Source of the DNA: Comamonas composti DSM 21721
Lineage (GTDB): Bacteria; Pseudomonadota; Gammaproteobacteria; Burkholderiales; Burkholderiaceae_C
Length of the DNA: 64,000 bases
Direction of reading: 5' to 3'
NCBI RefSeq assembly: GCF_000429845.1
Contig: NZ_AUCQ01000013.1
Coordinates: 106,089 to 170,088 of the forward strand
Shown: piece after piece, positions 17,185 through 25,313 of the stretch
Layout: each line of letters starts with the position of its first letter
How positions within the stretch are numbered: the first letter of the stretch is position 1
Translations under genes and position numbers: made by a program
The notes under the pieces: generated by a model
Database searches by the model: none
Told to the model about the DNA's origin: nothing
Seen by the model: only the letters and a program-made list of their open reading frames with translations

Positions 17185-17222
17185 CTAGCCCTTTCCGTAC
17201 GAGAGTACTGTCCGCGGGCTAG
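17185..17222. other. Nested hairpin downstream of the Liv-type operon
   Basis: Outer arms CTAGCCC (17185-17191) and GGGCTAG (17216-17222). Inner arms GTAC (17197-17200) and GTAC (17205-17208) close a GAGA loop. It could end transcription or stabilise the operon mRNA. No T-tract follows. Confidence 0.4.
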
Positions 17223-17300
17223 ACGCTTAGCCTGAGAACCTGTATTGGCGCTGTAGCGAGGGCTCGGGTGCTGTGCCTGCTTCGCGGATGGAGTTGATTA

Positions 17301-17390
17301 TTTTGATAGCTGCCAGCGCTTTCTCTATCTCATTTCTTAATGATTTATTACTTGAAAGCAAGTAATAGCAAGCGATACAAGCTATGAAAA
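17301..17390. repeat. GATAGCT/AGCGCTT-family repeat, copy B (split)
   Basis: Left half TTTTGATAGCTGCCAGCGCT and right half CAAGCGATACAAGCTATGAAA are separated by about 45 AT-rich bases. The usual spacer in this family is under 15 bases, so this copy carries an insertion. Confidence 0.5.
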
Positions 17391-17462
17391 AGATAGGCTT
17401 CAACTCGAGCAAACCACTGTGGCGTGGCTCAGGCATAGCTTGGTCCAAGCCAGAGACAGCGA

Positions 17463-17533
17463 GCAAGGGCCGCCCCGCAGCGAGGCTGTCGTCCCCCTTT
17501 TCAAGGGGGAGGGCGCGAAGCGACTCAGGGGGA
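17463..17533. repeat. CCCCTGAG/GGGCGGCCC-type intergenic repeat, reverse orientation
   Basis: Reads GCAAGGGCCGCCCCGCAG, a CCCCCTTTTCAAGGGGG hairpin, then GCGCGAAGCGACTCAGGGGG. This is the complement of the order seen after etfB (63634). The CCCCCTT/AAGGGGG stem is perfect. Confidence 0.5.
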
Positions 17534-17592
17534 TTTCAATGATGTCCCAGCCGGGACAAATCAGGTGCCGATTTCTCTCTACAATTAAAAAC

Positions 17593-17608
17593 GCACGATC
17601 GTTCTTTT
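17593..17608. promoter_or_regulatory. Palindromic operator-like word GCACGATCGTTCTTTT before the FadB-type gene
   Basis: Contains the perfect palindrome ACGATCGT. The same 16-base word occurs at 62746-62761 upstream of etfB. The shared site links beta-oxidation with its electron acceptor ETF. TetR-type fatty-acid regulators of proteobacteria use palindromes of this kind, but the protein that binds here is unknown. Confidence 0.55.
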
Positions 17609-17628
17609 CTATCGTCTAGGGGACATGC

Positions 17629-19728
17629 ATGACTGCTGAATACAAAGTCGATGGCGCCATTGCCGTCATTACCTTGAACAACCCGCCCGTCAACGGACTG
17701 GGGCTGGCCACGCGCCGCGCCATCGTTGATGCTCTGGACAAGGCCCAGGCCGATGCGGCCGTCAAGGCCATCGTCATCACCGGAGCCGGCAAGGCCTTCT
17801 CGGGCGGCGCCGACATCAACGAGTTCGGCAAGGAAGAGGCCATGCGTGAGCCGAACCTGAACTCGGTGATCAACGCGCTCGACAACTGCAGCAAGCCCAC
17901 GGTGGCTGCCATCCACAGCGTCTGCATGGGCGGCGGGCTGGAACTGGCCCTGGGCTGCAACTACCGCGTGGCCGCTCCCGGCACCCTGGTGGCCCTGCCC
18001 GAAGTCAAGCTGGGCCTGCTGCCCGGCGCGGGCGGCACGCAGCGCCTGCCGCGCGTGCTGGGCGTGGAGACCGCGCTCAACATGATCGTCAGCGGCGACT
18101 CCGTGAAGAGCGAGATGCTGGGCGCCATTCCCGGCCAGAAGCTGTTCGACAAGCTGGCCGCATCGCCCGACAGCCTGATGGACGAGGCCAAGGCCCTGGC
18201 CCAGCAGGTCGCCGAAGCGCGTCCTCTGCCGCGCGTGCGCGATCTGCCCTGCAAGCATCCCGAAGGCGATGCCTACTTCCAGTTCGCACGCAACATGGTC
18301 AAGGGCATGGCCAAGAACTACCCCGCGCCCGCACGCTGCGTGGATGCGGTCGAGGCCGCCACGCGCAAGAAGTTCGACGACGGCATGGCGCTGGAGCGCG
18401 AAGCCTTTGTGGAGCTCATGTGGACGGCCGAGTCGCGTGCCCTGCGCCACCTGTTCATGGCCGAGCGCGCAGCCTCCAAGATTGCCGACGTGCCCGGCGA
18501 CACGCCGCTGCGCGACATCAAGTCCGTGGGCGTGATCGGTGCCGGCACCATGGGCGGCGGCATCTCCATGAACTTCCTGAATGCGGGCGTGCCCGTGACC
18601 ATCCTGGAGACCAAGCAGGAAGCACTGGATCGCGGCGTGGCCACGATCAAGAAGAACTACGAAGCCCAGGTCAAGAAGGGCAAGCTCAAGCAGGAGAAGT
18701 ACGAAGAGCGCATGGCGCTGCTGTCCACCACCCTGGCCTATGAAGACCTGAAGAACGCCGACCTCATCATCGAGGCCGTGTTCGAGGAAATCGGCGTCAA
18801 GGAGGCGGTGTTCACGCAGCTGGACGCCGTGGCCAAGCCCGGTGCCATCCTGGCCTCCAACACCTCCACGCTGGACGTGGACAAGATCGCCAGCTTCACC
18901 AAGCGTCCCCAGGACGTGGTGGGCATGCACTTCTTCAGCCCCGCCAACGTGATGAAGCTGCTGGAAGTCGTGCGCGGCAAGGCCACGGGCAAGGACGTGC
19001 TGGCCACGGTGATGAAGCTGGCCAAGAAGATCAAGAAGACCGCCGTGGTCTCGGGCGTGTGCGACGGCTTCATCGGCAACCGCATGATCGAGCAGTACTC
19101 GCGTCAGGCCGGCTTCTTGCTCGACGAAGGCGCAACTCCCCAGCAGGTGGACAAGGCCATAGAGAAGTTCGGCTTTGCCATGGGGCCGTTCCGCATGGGC
19201 GACCTGGCCGGCAACGACATCGGCTGGGCGATCCGCAAGCGCCGCGCCGTCGAGCAGCCCGACATGAAGTACAGCGCCACGGCCGACAAGCTGTGCGAGC
19301 TGGGCCGCTTCGGCCAGAAGACCGGCGCAGGCTGGTACGACTACCAGGCCGGCAAGCGCGATGCGATTCCTTCGGACCTCGTGAACAAGATGATCGAAGA
19401 GCACCGCAAGGCTCTGGGCATCACGCCGCGCAAGATCTCCGACGAGGAAATCGTGCAGCGCCTGGTGTTCGCCCTGGTCAACGAAGGCGCGCACATCCTG
19501 GAAGACGGCATTGCCGGCAAGTCGGGCGACATCGACATGGTGTACCTGACCGGCTATGGCTTCCCGATCTGGCGCGGCGGCCCCATGCACTACGCAGGCG
19601 AAGTCGGCCTGTTCAACGTGGTCCAGGCCATGCAGCGCTTTGCCAGGAACCCCAACGACGACGCCAAGTTCTGGCAGCCTGCGCCCTTGCTGGCCAAGCT
19701 GGCGGCCGAAGGCAAGCAGTTCAGCTAA
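17629..19728 (+). CDS. Bifunctional enoyl-CoA hydratase / 3-hydroxyacyl-CoA dehydrogenase (FadB-type)
   Basis: 699 residues. Residues ~1-190 are a crotonase domain with [24 protein letters not shown] and [20 protein letters not shown], the last two carrying the catalytic glutamates. Residues ~300-480 are the NAD-binding domain starting [14 protein letters not shown], and the C-terminal hydroxyacyl-CoA dehydrogenase domains follow. It hydrates 2-enoyl-CoA and oxidises the 3-hydroxyacyl-CoA. Its domain order matches the peroxisomal-type single-chain enzyme. GGGGACATGC precedes ATG 17629. The thiolase follows 48 bases later, giving a compact beta-oxidation operon. Confidence 0.94.
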   Translation: MTAEYKVDGAIAVITLNNPPVNGLGLATRRAIVDALDKAQADAAVKAIVITGAGKAFSGGADINEFGKEEAMREPNLNSVINALDNCSKPTVAAIHSVCMGGGLELALGCNYRVAAPGTLVALPEVKLGLLPGAGGTQRLPRVLGVETALNMIVSGDSVKSEMLGAIPGQKLFDKLAASPDSLMDEAKALAQQVAEARPLPRVRDLPCKHPEGDAYFQFARNMVKGMAKNYPAPARCVDAVEAATRKKFDDGMALEREAFVELMWTAESRALRHLFMAERAASKIADVPGDTPLRDIKSVGVIGAGTMGGGISMNFLNAGVPVTILETKQEALDRGVATIKKNYEAQVKKGKLKQEKYEERMALLSTTLAYEDLKNADLIIEAVFEEIGVKEAVFTQLDAVAKPGAILASNTSTLDVDKIASFTKRPQDVVGMHFFSPANVMKLLEVVRGKATGKDVLATVMKLAKKIKKTAVVSGVCDGFIGNRMIEQYSRQAGFLLDEGATPQQVDKAIEKFGFAMGPFRMGDLAGNDIGWAIRKRRAVEQPDMKYSATADKLCELGRFGQKTGAGWYDYQAGKRDAIPSDLVNKMIEEHRKALGITPRKISDEEIVQRLVFALVNEGAHILEDGIAGKSGDIDMVYLTGYGFPIWRGGPMHYAGEVGLFNVVQAMQRFARNPNDDAKFWQPAPLLAKLAAEGKQFS

Positions 19729-19776
19729 GACGTGCGGAGCACGAAGTTCGCGACCTAGACGCTACAAGGAATTCTC

Positions 19777-20952
19777 ATGACATCCGCAGTGATTGTTTCC
19801 ACCGCACGCACGCCCCTGGCCAAGAGCTGGAAGGGCGCCTTCAACATGACCCATGGCGCGACCCTGGGCGGCCACGCGGTGCAGCACGCCGTGCAGCGCG
19901 CGGGCATTGACCCCGCCGCCGTGGACGACGTCATCATGGGCTGCGCCAACCCCGAAGGCGCGACCGGCATGAACATCGCGCGCCAGATCGCGCTCAAGGC
20001 CGGCCTGCCCATCACCACCTCGGGCATGACCATCAACCGCTTCTGCTCCTCGGGCCTGCAGACCATTGCCACGGCCGCCCAGCGCATCATCGCGGGCGAG
20101 GGCGATGTCTATGTGGCCGGCGGTGTGGAGTCCATTTCCTGCGTGCAGCAGGAAATGAACCTGCACATGATCCAGGACCTGGCTCTGGCCAAGCAAAAGC
20201 CCGAGATCTACTGGAACATGCTGCAGACCGCCGAGCAGGTCGCCAAGCGCTACGGCATTGGCCGTGACGTCATGGACGAGTACGGTGCCGCCAGCCAGCA
20301 AAAGGCCTGCGCGGCCCAGGCCGCAGGCCTGTTCGACGCCGAGATCGCGCCGATCACCGTGACCATGGGCGTGGCCGACAAGCTGCGTGGCCTGATCACC
20401 AAGCAGGTCACCTGCGCCAAGGACGAAGGCACGCGCGAAGGCACGACCAAGGAAGCCATTGCCGGCCTGCGCTCGGCCCTGCCCGGCGGCCTGGTCTCGG
20501 CCGGCAACGCCAGCCAGTTCTCCGACGGCGCCGGCGCCTGCGTGCTGGTCAGCGAAGACTATGCGGCGCGCAACAACCTCGCGCCCATGGGCCGCTTCCT
20601 GGGCTTTGCGGTCGCAGGCTGCGAGCCCGACGAGATGGGCATCGGCCCGGTGTTCGCCATCCCCAAGGTGCTCAAGAAGCTGGGTCTGTCGGTTCAGGAT
20701 ATCGATCTGTGGGAGCTCAACGAAGCCTTTGCCGTGCAGGTGCTGTACTGCCGTGACAAGCTGGGCATCCCCGCCGACAAGCTCAACGTCAACGGCGGCG
20801 CCATCGCCCTGGGCCACCCCTATGGCGTGAGCGGCCAGCGCCTGACCGGCCACGCCCTCATCGAAGGCAAGCGCCGTGGTGCCAAGCGCGTCTGCGTGAC
20901 CATGTGCATCGGCGGCGGCATGGGTGCTGCCGGCATCTTCGAAGTGCTCTGA
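19777..20952 (+). CDS. Acetyl-CoA C-acyltransferase (3-ketoacyl-CoA thiolase)
   Basis: 391 residues. Acyl-enzyme cysteine in RFCSSGLQ at about residue 90, the His motif [15 protein letters not shown] near 340, and the second cysteine in [14 protein letters not shown] near 375. It cleaves 3-ketoacyl-CoA with CoA to give acetyl-CoA and a shortened acyl-CoA. AAGGAATTCTC precedes the ATG. Together with the FadB-type gene it covers three of the four beta-oxidation steps. No acyl-CoA dehydrogenase gene is next to it. Confidence 0.95.
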   Translation: MTSAVIVSTARTPLAKSWKGAFNMTHGATLGGHAVQHAVQRAGIDPAAVDDVIMGCANPEGATGMNIARQIALKAGLPITTSGMTINRFCSSGLQTIATAAQRIIAGEGDVYVAGGVESISCVQQEMNLHMIQDLALAKQKPEIYWNMLQTAEQVAKRYGIGRDVMDEYGAASQQKACAAQAAGLFDAEIAPITVTMGVADKLRGLITKQVTCAKDEGTREGTTKEAIAGLRSALPGGLVSAGNASQFSDGAGACVLVSEDYAARNNLAPMGRFLGFAVAGCEPDEMGIGPVFAIPKVLKKLGLSVQDIDLWELNEAFAVQVLYCRDKLGIPADKLNVNGGAIALGHPYGVSGQRLTGHALIEGKRRGAKRVCVTMCIGGGMGAAGIFEVL

Positions 20953-20994
20953 TCCCAGGCACGACGACCCCGAGCGGCTGAGCCGCTGCGGGAT

Positions 20995-21036
20995 GCGGCC
21001 CTTGGCTTGTATCTCAAGCCAAGGGCCGCGCTGGTT
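20995..21036. terminator. Strong terminator hairpin after thiolase
   Basis: GCGGCCCTTGGCTTG (20995-21009), loop TATCT, and CAAGCCAAGGGCCGC (21015-21029): a perfect 15-bp stem followed by GCTGGTTTT. The preceding AGCGGCTGAGCCGCT adds a second small stem. Confidence 0.85.
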
Positions 21037-21250
21037 TTACAGGGTCTGAATCTGAAAATACCGTCCGAGCTGACTGCCGCAAGCCGACCTGCGTGCAGGC
21101 CTTCAGGCTGAGTCCTGGCGCGCGGGCCGTCGAGCTTGCACGTGCGAGCGACGCACAGGCTGCCGTGGGTGTGTTTTTCAAGGGTGTCCTGAATTGCCGA
21201 TTCGGCAAATCTCTGTTTCAGGACACTGGCGTGTCTCCTGGGCTGCAGGA

Positions 21251-21325
21251 CGGCCGGCCAGGGCCGCCCGCAGCAAAGACCGCCGCCCCCTTTTCAGGGA
21301 GAGCTGCACAGCAGCTCAGGGGAGA
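21251..21325. repeat. CCCCTGAG/GGGCGGCCC-type intergenic repeat, reverse orientation
   Basis: CGGCCGGCCAGGGCCGCCCG, a CCCCCTTTTCAGGGAGAG stem region, then GCTGCACAGCAGCTCAGGGG. Same order as 17463-17533 but more diverged. It ends just before the stop of the minus-strand DsrE-like gene. Confidence 0.45.
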
Positions 21326-21331
21326 TCTATT

Positions 21332-21754
21332 TCAAGGCTTGAGATAGGCAAAGCCTTCCTTGGCCTGCAGACGTGCCACCTCGGCCACGCCTGAGGGCAC
21401 GACCTTGGCCTCCATGAGCAGGCTGGAGGGCGATAGCTGGCGTGATTCCAGCGTGTTGCTGCAGACCTCGAAGCGCACGCCGCGCGCAGCCAGGGCGCTG
21501 ACCTGGCCGCTGAACTCGCGGCCCTTGCTGTCCTTGGCGCCATCGAGCATGAAGTCAATGCCCGCTCCATGCGTCACCACGACGATCCGGGCCTTGGGGT
21601 CGGCCTTCAGGTGGTTGTTGATGTTGTTGAGTATCGCGGCAGCGCTTTCCACGCCTGTGTTCACGTGGTAGAGGGCCTTGATCTCCTGGGCCGATACGCT
21701 TGCCGTGCACAGGGCGAAGGCCAGGGTGAGAAAAAGGCGTGAGGCTTGTTTCAT
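21332..21754 (-). CDS. DsrE/F-like periplasmic protein
   Basis: 140 residues with a Sec signal (about 1-22, cut after VSA-Q). The mature part has the DsrE/F-like alpha/beta pattern: ALYHVNTGVESAAAILNNINNHL, IVVVTHGAGIDFMLDG, and VSALAARGVRFEVCSNTL with one conserved Cys. The start is set at 21754 because AGGAGACCC then precedes ATG. It diverges from the sox genes, and small exported DsrE-like proteins accompany sulfur-oxidation loci, so a role in sulfur handling or relay is likely though unproven. Confidence 0.8.
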   Translation of the reverse strand: MKQASRLFLTLAFALCTASVSAQEIKALYHVNTGVESAAAILNNINNHLKADPKARIVVVTHGAGIDFMLDGAKDSKGREFSGQVSALAARGVRFEVCSNTLESRQLSPSSLLMEAKVVPSGVAEVARLQAKEGFAYLKP

Positions 21755-21827
21755 GGGTCTCCTTTGGGGTTTGATGTCTTCGATAAAGGCCAGGGCCCGC
21801 CACCGACTAAGGGTGGACCTCAAGAGC

Positions 21828-21861
21828 ATAAATATCGTTATCGGCTTATATTAGCCAATAT
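21828..21861. promoter_or_regulatory. AT-rich palindromes in the DsrE-like / soxH divergent promoter
   Basis: ATAAATATCGTTAT (21828-21841) is a partial palindrome, and ATATT-AGCC-AATAT (21848-21861) is a perfect one nested in GGCTTATATTAGCC. AT-rich palindromes stand out in this GC-rich DNA and suit an ArsR-type (SoxR-like) repressor. The link is inference. Confidence 0.45.
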
Positions 21862-21945
21862 CAAGAAGCCATGGTGTTGGGGATTGCCACAGGTCAGCCT
21901 GCAAGGCGCCATGGATGAAGAACAACGACTGGAGACCGACTGCCA

Positions 21946-22956
21946 ATGCCTTGCCGTTTCTTGCCGCGCGCTATCGCGCATGCGGCCCTGATCTTGCCCG
22001 CTCTCGCCGGGCTTTCCCTGACTTCCTCCGAGGCCCTGGCCGCTGGAGAAGCGCCCCGTGTGCACCAGCCGGCAACGACTCAGCTGCCGGTCATGGACCT
22101 GGTCGAGGTGGCGCCGGGCGTGCATTATGTGCAGGGCCTGTCGGCCCTGGGCTCGCCCGAGAACCAGAACTTCATCTCCAATGCCGGCTTTGTGGAGACG
22201 TCCAGGGGCGTGGTCGTGGTCGATGCGCTGGGCTCGCCTGCGCTGGCCCAGCGGCTGGTGGACAAGATTCGCAGCATCACGTCCAAGCCCATCACCCATG
22301 TGCTGCTCACGCACTATCACGCCGACCATATCTACGGCCTGCAGACCTTCAAGGCCCTGGGCGCAAAAATCATTGCCCACGAAGGCGGGCGCGAATACCT
22401 GAACTCGGAGACGGCCAAGCTCAGGCTGCAGGCCTCGCGCAGCGAGCTTGCGCCCTGGGTGGACGGCAACACCCACATGGTCGAGGCCGATGAATGGATA
22501 CGGGAGTTGACCGTACTCGACATTGACGGCGTGCGCTTCGAGCTGCACCCCATGGGGCCGGCGCATACGCCCGAGGACCTGGCCATCTTCCTGCCCGATC
22601 GCAGTGTGGCCTTTGTGGGCGACATCGTATTCCGGGGGCGCATTCCCTATGTGGGCCAGGCGGACAGCGCGCACTGGATCGCATCCCTGGAGAGCCTGCT
22701 CCAACTGCCGATCAAGCTGCTGGTGCCGGGCCACGGACCCATGTCGGATCAGGCGCGTGAAGACATGGGGCTGACGCGCGACTACCTGGTGTTTCTGCGC
22801 GAGTCCATGCGCCAGGCCGCGCGGGATCTCGAACCTTTTGACGAGGCCTATGCGGCCACGGACTGGTCGCGCTTCGAGAATCTGCCGCTGTTCAAGGTGG
22901 CCAACCGCATGAATGCCTACAACACCTATCTGCTCATGGAGAGTGAAGCCCAATGA
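21946..22956 (+). CDS. soxH: MBL-fold metallo-hydrolase, SoxH-like
   Basis: 336 residues with an exported N-terminus (signal to about residue 33, EALA-A). The metallo-beta-lactamase motif HYHADH lies near residue 123, followed by the second zinc-site histidine in GPAHTPED, the aspartate in AFVGDIVF and the late histidine in LVPGHGPM. Members next to sox operons are called SoxH. Thiol-ester or persulfide hydrolysis in the periplasm has been proposed, but the substrate is not settled. Its stop overlaps the next start by four bases (ATGA), so the two are translationally coupled. Confidence 0.8.
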   Translation: MPCRFLPRAIAHAALILPALAGLSLTSSEALAAGEAPRVHQPATTQLPVMDLVEVAPGVHYVQGLSALGSPENQNFISNAGFVETSRGVVVVDALGSPALAQRLVDKIRSITSKPITHVLLTHYHADHIYGLQTFKALGAKIIAHEGGREYLNSETAKLRLQASRSELAPWVDGNTHMVEADEWIRELTVLDIDGVRFELHPMGPAHTPEDLAIFLPDRSVAFVGDIVFRGRIPYVGQADSAHWIASLESLLQLPIKLLVPGHGPMSDQAREDMGLTRDYLVFLRESMRQAARDLEPFDEAYAATDWSRFENLPLFKVANRMNAYNTYLLMESEAQ

Positions 22957-23462
22957 GTGCCGCGGTTCGAGTTGCGGGCCAGGGAGAGCCTGCCTCGCCG
23001 GGCCGACGGTACGGCCTGATGTGCCTGGCTGCGCCGCTGTTCATGTGGCATGGCCTGGCGCGGGCTGCTGGGCGGGACCTGCCAAGCCCCGTCTCCCTGT
23101 CTCGGGCACTGGATGCGGCGCTGGCACGGCGCGAGCCCCTGGTCGTCATGGCCAGTCTGGCCGGCTGCCCGTTCTGCCATGTGGCGCGCGAGCATTACCT
23201 GTGGCCGCTTTCAAGGGCCGGGGCGGCCGTGGTGCAGATCAATTTCCGTGATCCACGTCCGCTGCGCGACTGGCAGGGCCGGCCCAGCAGCCAGGCGGAC
23301 CTGGTCGAGGCCCTGGGCATCAAGGTGGCGCCCAGTGTGCTGTTCTTCGGCGCACGTGGACAAGAGCTGGCGCCCCGGCTGGAGGGGGCTTTGCTGCCGG
23401 ATTTTTACGGGGCCTATCTGGAGGAGCGCCTGGCCCAGGCGCGCGCAGCCGTGCGCTCCTGA
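22953..23462 (+). CDS. soxW: Thioredoxin-like periplasmic protein, SoxW-type
   Basis: 169 residues with an N-terminal hydrophobic segment (about 20-38) as signal or anchor. Thioredoxin fold with the redox motif CPFC in LAGCPFCHVAREHY (about residue 69) and the cis-Pro region IKVAPSVLFF. SoxW-type thioredoxins reduce Sox-pathway thiols, usually fed by the CcdA-like SoxV. No soxV is visible here, so electrons may come from a cytochrome-biogenesis CcdA/DsbD elsewhere. The start overlaps the SoxH-like stop. Confidence 0.75.
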   Translation: MSAAVRVAGQGEPASPGRRYGLMCLAAPLFMWHGLARAAGRDLPSPVSLSRALDAALARREPLVVMASLAGCPFCHVAREHYLWPLSRAGAAVVQINFRDPRPLRDWQGRPSSQADLVEALGIKVAPSVLFFGARGQELAPRLEGALLPDFYGAYLEERLAQARAAVRS

Positions 23463-23521
23463 TCCGCGTATTGCGCGAATCAAGGGTTTTCACCATGTGC
23501 ATTCTTCGCCTGGATTGTGGA

Positions 23522-23557
23522 AAATCAATACATAAACATATGCTTATTCATTGATTT
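23522..23557. promoter_or_regulatory. Nested palindromes before the sox cytochrome gene
   Basis: Outer perfect arms AAATCAAT (23522-23529) and ATTGATTT (23550-23557) enclose a 16-base near-palindrome, ATAAACATATGCTTAT (23532-23547, ATAARCATATGYTTAT), centred on CATATG. It lies 30 bases before the ribosome-binding site region of the cytochrome gene, so an internal promoter for soxCDYZAXB controlled by an ArsR-type SoxR-like repressor is plausible. Confidence 0.6.
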
Positions 23558-23586
23558 AAGCAATGCCACCCATCAGGAGAACCACG

Positions 23587-23913
23587 TTGAACACCTCTTT
23601 TTCCATCCTGGCCTCTGCCTGCGTCTCATTGGCAAGCCTTGTTGCGAGTGCACCGGCTGCCGCCAACCAGGCCCTGGCCCAGAAGAACGCCTGCATGGCC
23701 TGCCACACGGTGGACAAGAAGCTCGTAGGCCCGGCCTACGCGGATGTCGCCAAGAAGTACGCGGGCCAGGCCGATGCCCAGGCCCAGCTCGTCAAGAGCA
23801 TCAAGGCCGGGGGCTCGGGCAAGTGGGGCCCAGTGCCCATGCCGGCGCAGGCCGCACTGTCTGATGCCGATGCCGCAACGCTGGCCGCATGGATTCTGGC
23901 CGGGGCCAAGTAA
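23587..23913 (+). CDS. Small c-type cytochrome of the sox operon
   Basis: 108 residues from TTG 23587, which follows AGGAGA (23575-23580). An ATG at 23563 lies before the ribosome-binding site and is rejected. Signal peptide to about ASAPAAA, then one haem site CMACH and the axial-Met region VPMPAQA of class-I cytochromes (c551/c552 type). It resembles the C-terminal haem domain of SoxD downstream. Likely electron acceptor for Sox proteins, passing electrons to a terminal oxidase. Confidence 0.88.
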   Translation: MNTSFSILASACVSLASLVASAPAAANQALAQKNACMACHTVDKKLVGPAYADVAKKYAGQADAQAQLVKSIKAGGSGKWGPVPMPAQAALSDADAATLAAWILAGAK

Positions 23914-23969
23914 GAGCGCGCATCAGGCTGCACGGCAACTGCTGCGCGGCCCAGGAATACAGGTCGCAT

Positions 23970-25313
23970 ATGGACAATCACATCACAGGCCGGGTGCGCA
24001 AGGCACCTGAAAACTTCATTCGTGCAGCCGATGTCGGCAAGGTGTTTGCCGAAGCCAAGGCAGGTCGCCGCGACTTCATGCGCAATGCGTTTGCGACGGC
24101 GGCCGGAGCTGCCGCCTCGGGCGCTGCACTGGCCCAGGCCGGCGAGGGCGATCCGAATATTCTGGAACTGCCCGCGCACAGCAAGGGTCTGGGCCAGCCC
24201 GTGGCCGCAGAAGGCTATGGCAAGCCTTCCAAATACGAGGCCAATGTGCAGCGCCGCCAGAGCCCGGGTCTCACGCAGACGCGCCAGGCATCGGTGTCGT
24301 TCGCGCCGCTGCAATCGCTGTTCGGCATCGTCACGCCCAGCGGCCTGCACTTCGAGCGCCATCACCAGGGCTGGTGGGACATCGATCCCTCCAAGCACCG
24401 TCTCATGGTCAATGGCATGGTCAAGGCGGCCAAGGTCTTCACCATGGACGAGATCATGCGTCTGCCTTCGGTGTCGCGCTTTCACTTCATCGAGTGCGGC
24501 GCCAACACGGGCATGGAGTGGGGCAACGTGGCCGTGCCAACGGTGCAGTACACGCACGGCATGCTGTCGTGCAGCGAGTTCACGGGCGTGCCCCTGATCA
24601 CCTTGCTTGAGATGGCGGGCGCCGACCTCAAGAAGGGCCGCTTCGTGCTGGCCGAAGGCGCCGACGGCTCGTCCATGACGCGCACCATTCCCATGGAGCT
24701 CATCGAGTCCGGTGAAGTCATCGTGGCCTATGGCCAGAACGGCGAGATGCTGCGCCCCGAGCAAGGCTATCCGCTGCGCCTGGTGGTGCCCGGCGTGCAG
24801 GGCGTGAGCTGGGTCAAGTACCTGCGCCGCATCGAGGTCGGCGATGCGCCCTATGCGACCAAGGACGAGGCCGTTCACTATGTGGACCTGATGCCCGACG
24901 GCCAGCACCGCCAGTACAGCAGCATCCAGGAATGCAAGAGCGTGGTGACCACGCCCTCGGGCGGCCAGATGCTGCTGGACAAGGGCTTCTACAACATCAC
25001 GGGCCTGGCCTGGTCGGGTCGCGGCAAGGTCAAGCGCGTGGATGTGAGCGTGGACGGCGGCCGCAACTGGCGCACGGCGCGCCTGGAAGGGCCGGTCATG
25101 TCCAAGTGCCTCACGCGCTTCAACATCGACTGGGTCTGGAACGGCGAGCCCTGCATCATCCAGAGCCGCGCCATGGACGAGACCGGCTATGTGCAGCCCA
25201 GCTACCAGCAACTGCGCGCGGTGCGCGGCACGCGCTCCATCTATCACAACAACTCTATTCAGTCCTGGGCCGTGCAAGCCGGCGGGGAGGTGGTCAATGT
25301 ACAGCTTTCGTGA
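23970..25313 (+). CDS. soxC: Sulfane dehydrogenase subunit SoxC
   Basis: 447 residues. A twin-arginine signal with GRRDFMRNAFATAAGAAASG starts about residue 30, so the protein is folded with its molybdenum cofactor before export. The cofactor-binding cysteine is Cys176 in FIECGANTG. The sulfite-oxidase-type dimer domain follows (GLAWSGRGKVKRVDVSVDGG). With SoxD it oxidises the cysteine-bound sulfane sulfur on SoxYZ, allowing complete thiosulfate oxidation without sulfur globules. Start 23970 is preferred over an upstream frame because it follows the cytochrome gene cleanly. The end overlaps soxD by 17 bases. Confidence 0.95.
   Translation: MDNHITGRVRKAPENFIRAADVGKVFAEAKAGRRDFMRNAFATAAGAAASGAALAQAGEGDPNILELPAHSKGLGQPVAAEGYGKPSKYEANVQRRQSPGLTQTRQASVSFAPLQSLFGIVTPSGLHFERHHQGWWDIDPSKHRLMVNGMVKAAKVFTMDEIMRLPSVSRFHFIECGANTGMEWGNVAVPTVQYTHGMLSCSEFTGVPLITLLEMAGADLKKGRFVLAEGADGSSMTRTIPMELIESGEVIVAYGQNGEMLRPEQGYPLRLVVPGVQGVSWVKYLRRIEVGDAPYATKDEAVHYVDLMPDGQHRQYSSIQECKSVVTTPSGGQMLLDKGFYNITGLAWSGRGKVKRVDVSVDGGRNWRTARLEGPVMSKCLTRFNIDWVWNGEPCIIQSRAMDETGYVQPSYQQLRAVRGTRSIYHNNSIQSWAVQAGGEVVNVQLS

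Larger units (their letters stand above)
17117..17628. other. 512-base gene-free stretch before the beta-oxidation genes
   Basis: Holds a nested hairpin (17185-17222), a split GATAGCT-family repeat (17301-17390), a CCCCTGAG-type repeat in reverse orientation (17463-17533) and a palindromic operator-like site (17593-17608) just before the FadB-type gene. I see no credible coding frame. Confidence 0.6.
20953..21331. other. 379-base gene-free stretch between convergent thiolase and DsrE-like genes
   Basis: Holds a very strong terminator hairpin (20995-21029) and a CCCCTGAG-type repeat (21251-21325). A GC-rich filler lies between, with no gene I can support. Confidence 0.6.

Noticed and set aside
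17197..17208. Resemblance of the GTAC-GAGA-GTAC hairpin to the sarcin-ricin loop of 23S rRNA
   Set aside because: The match is limited to about ten bases, and the surroundings do not match rRNA.
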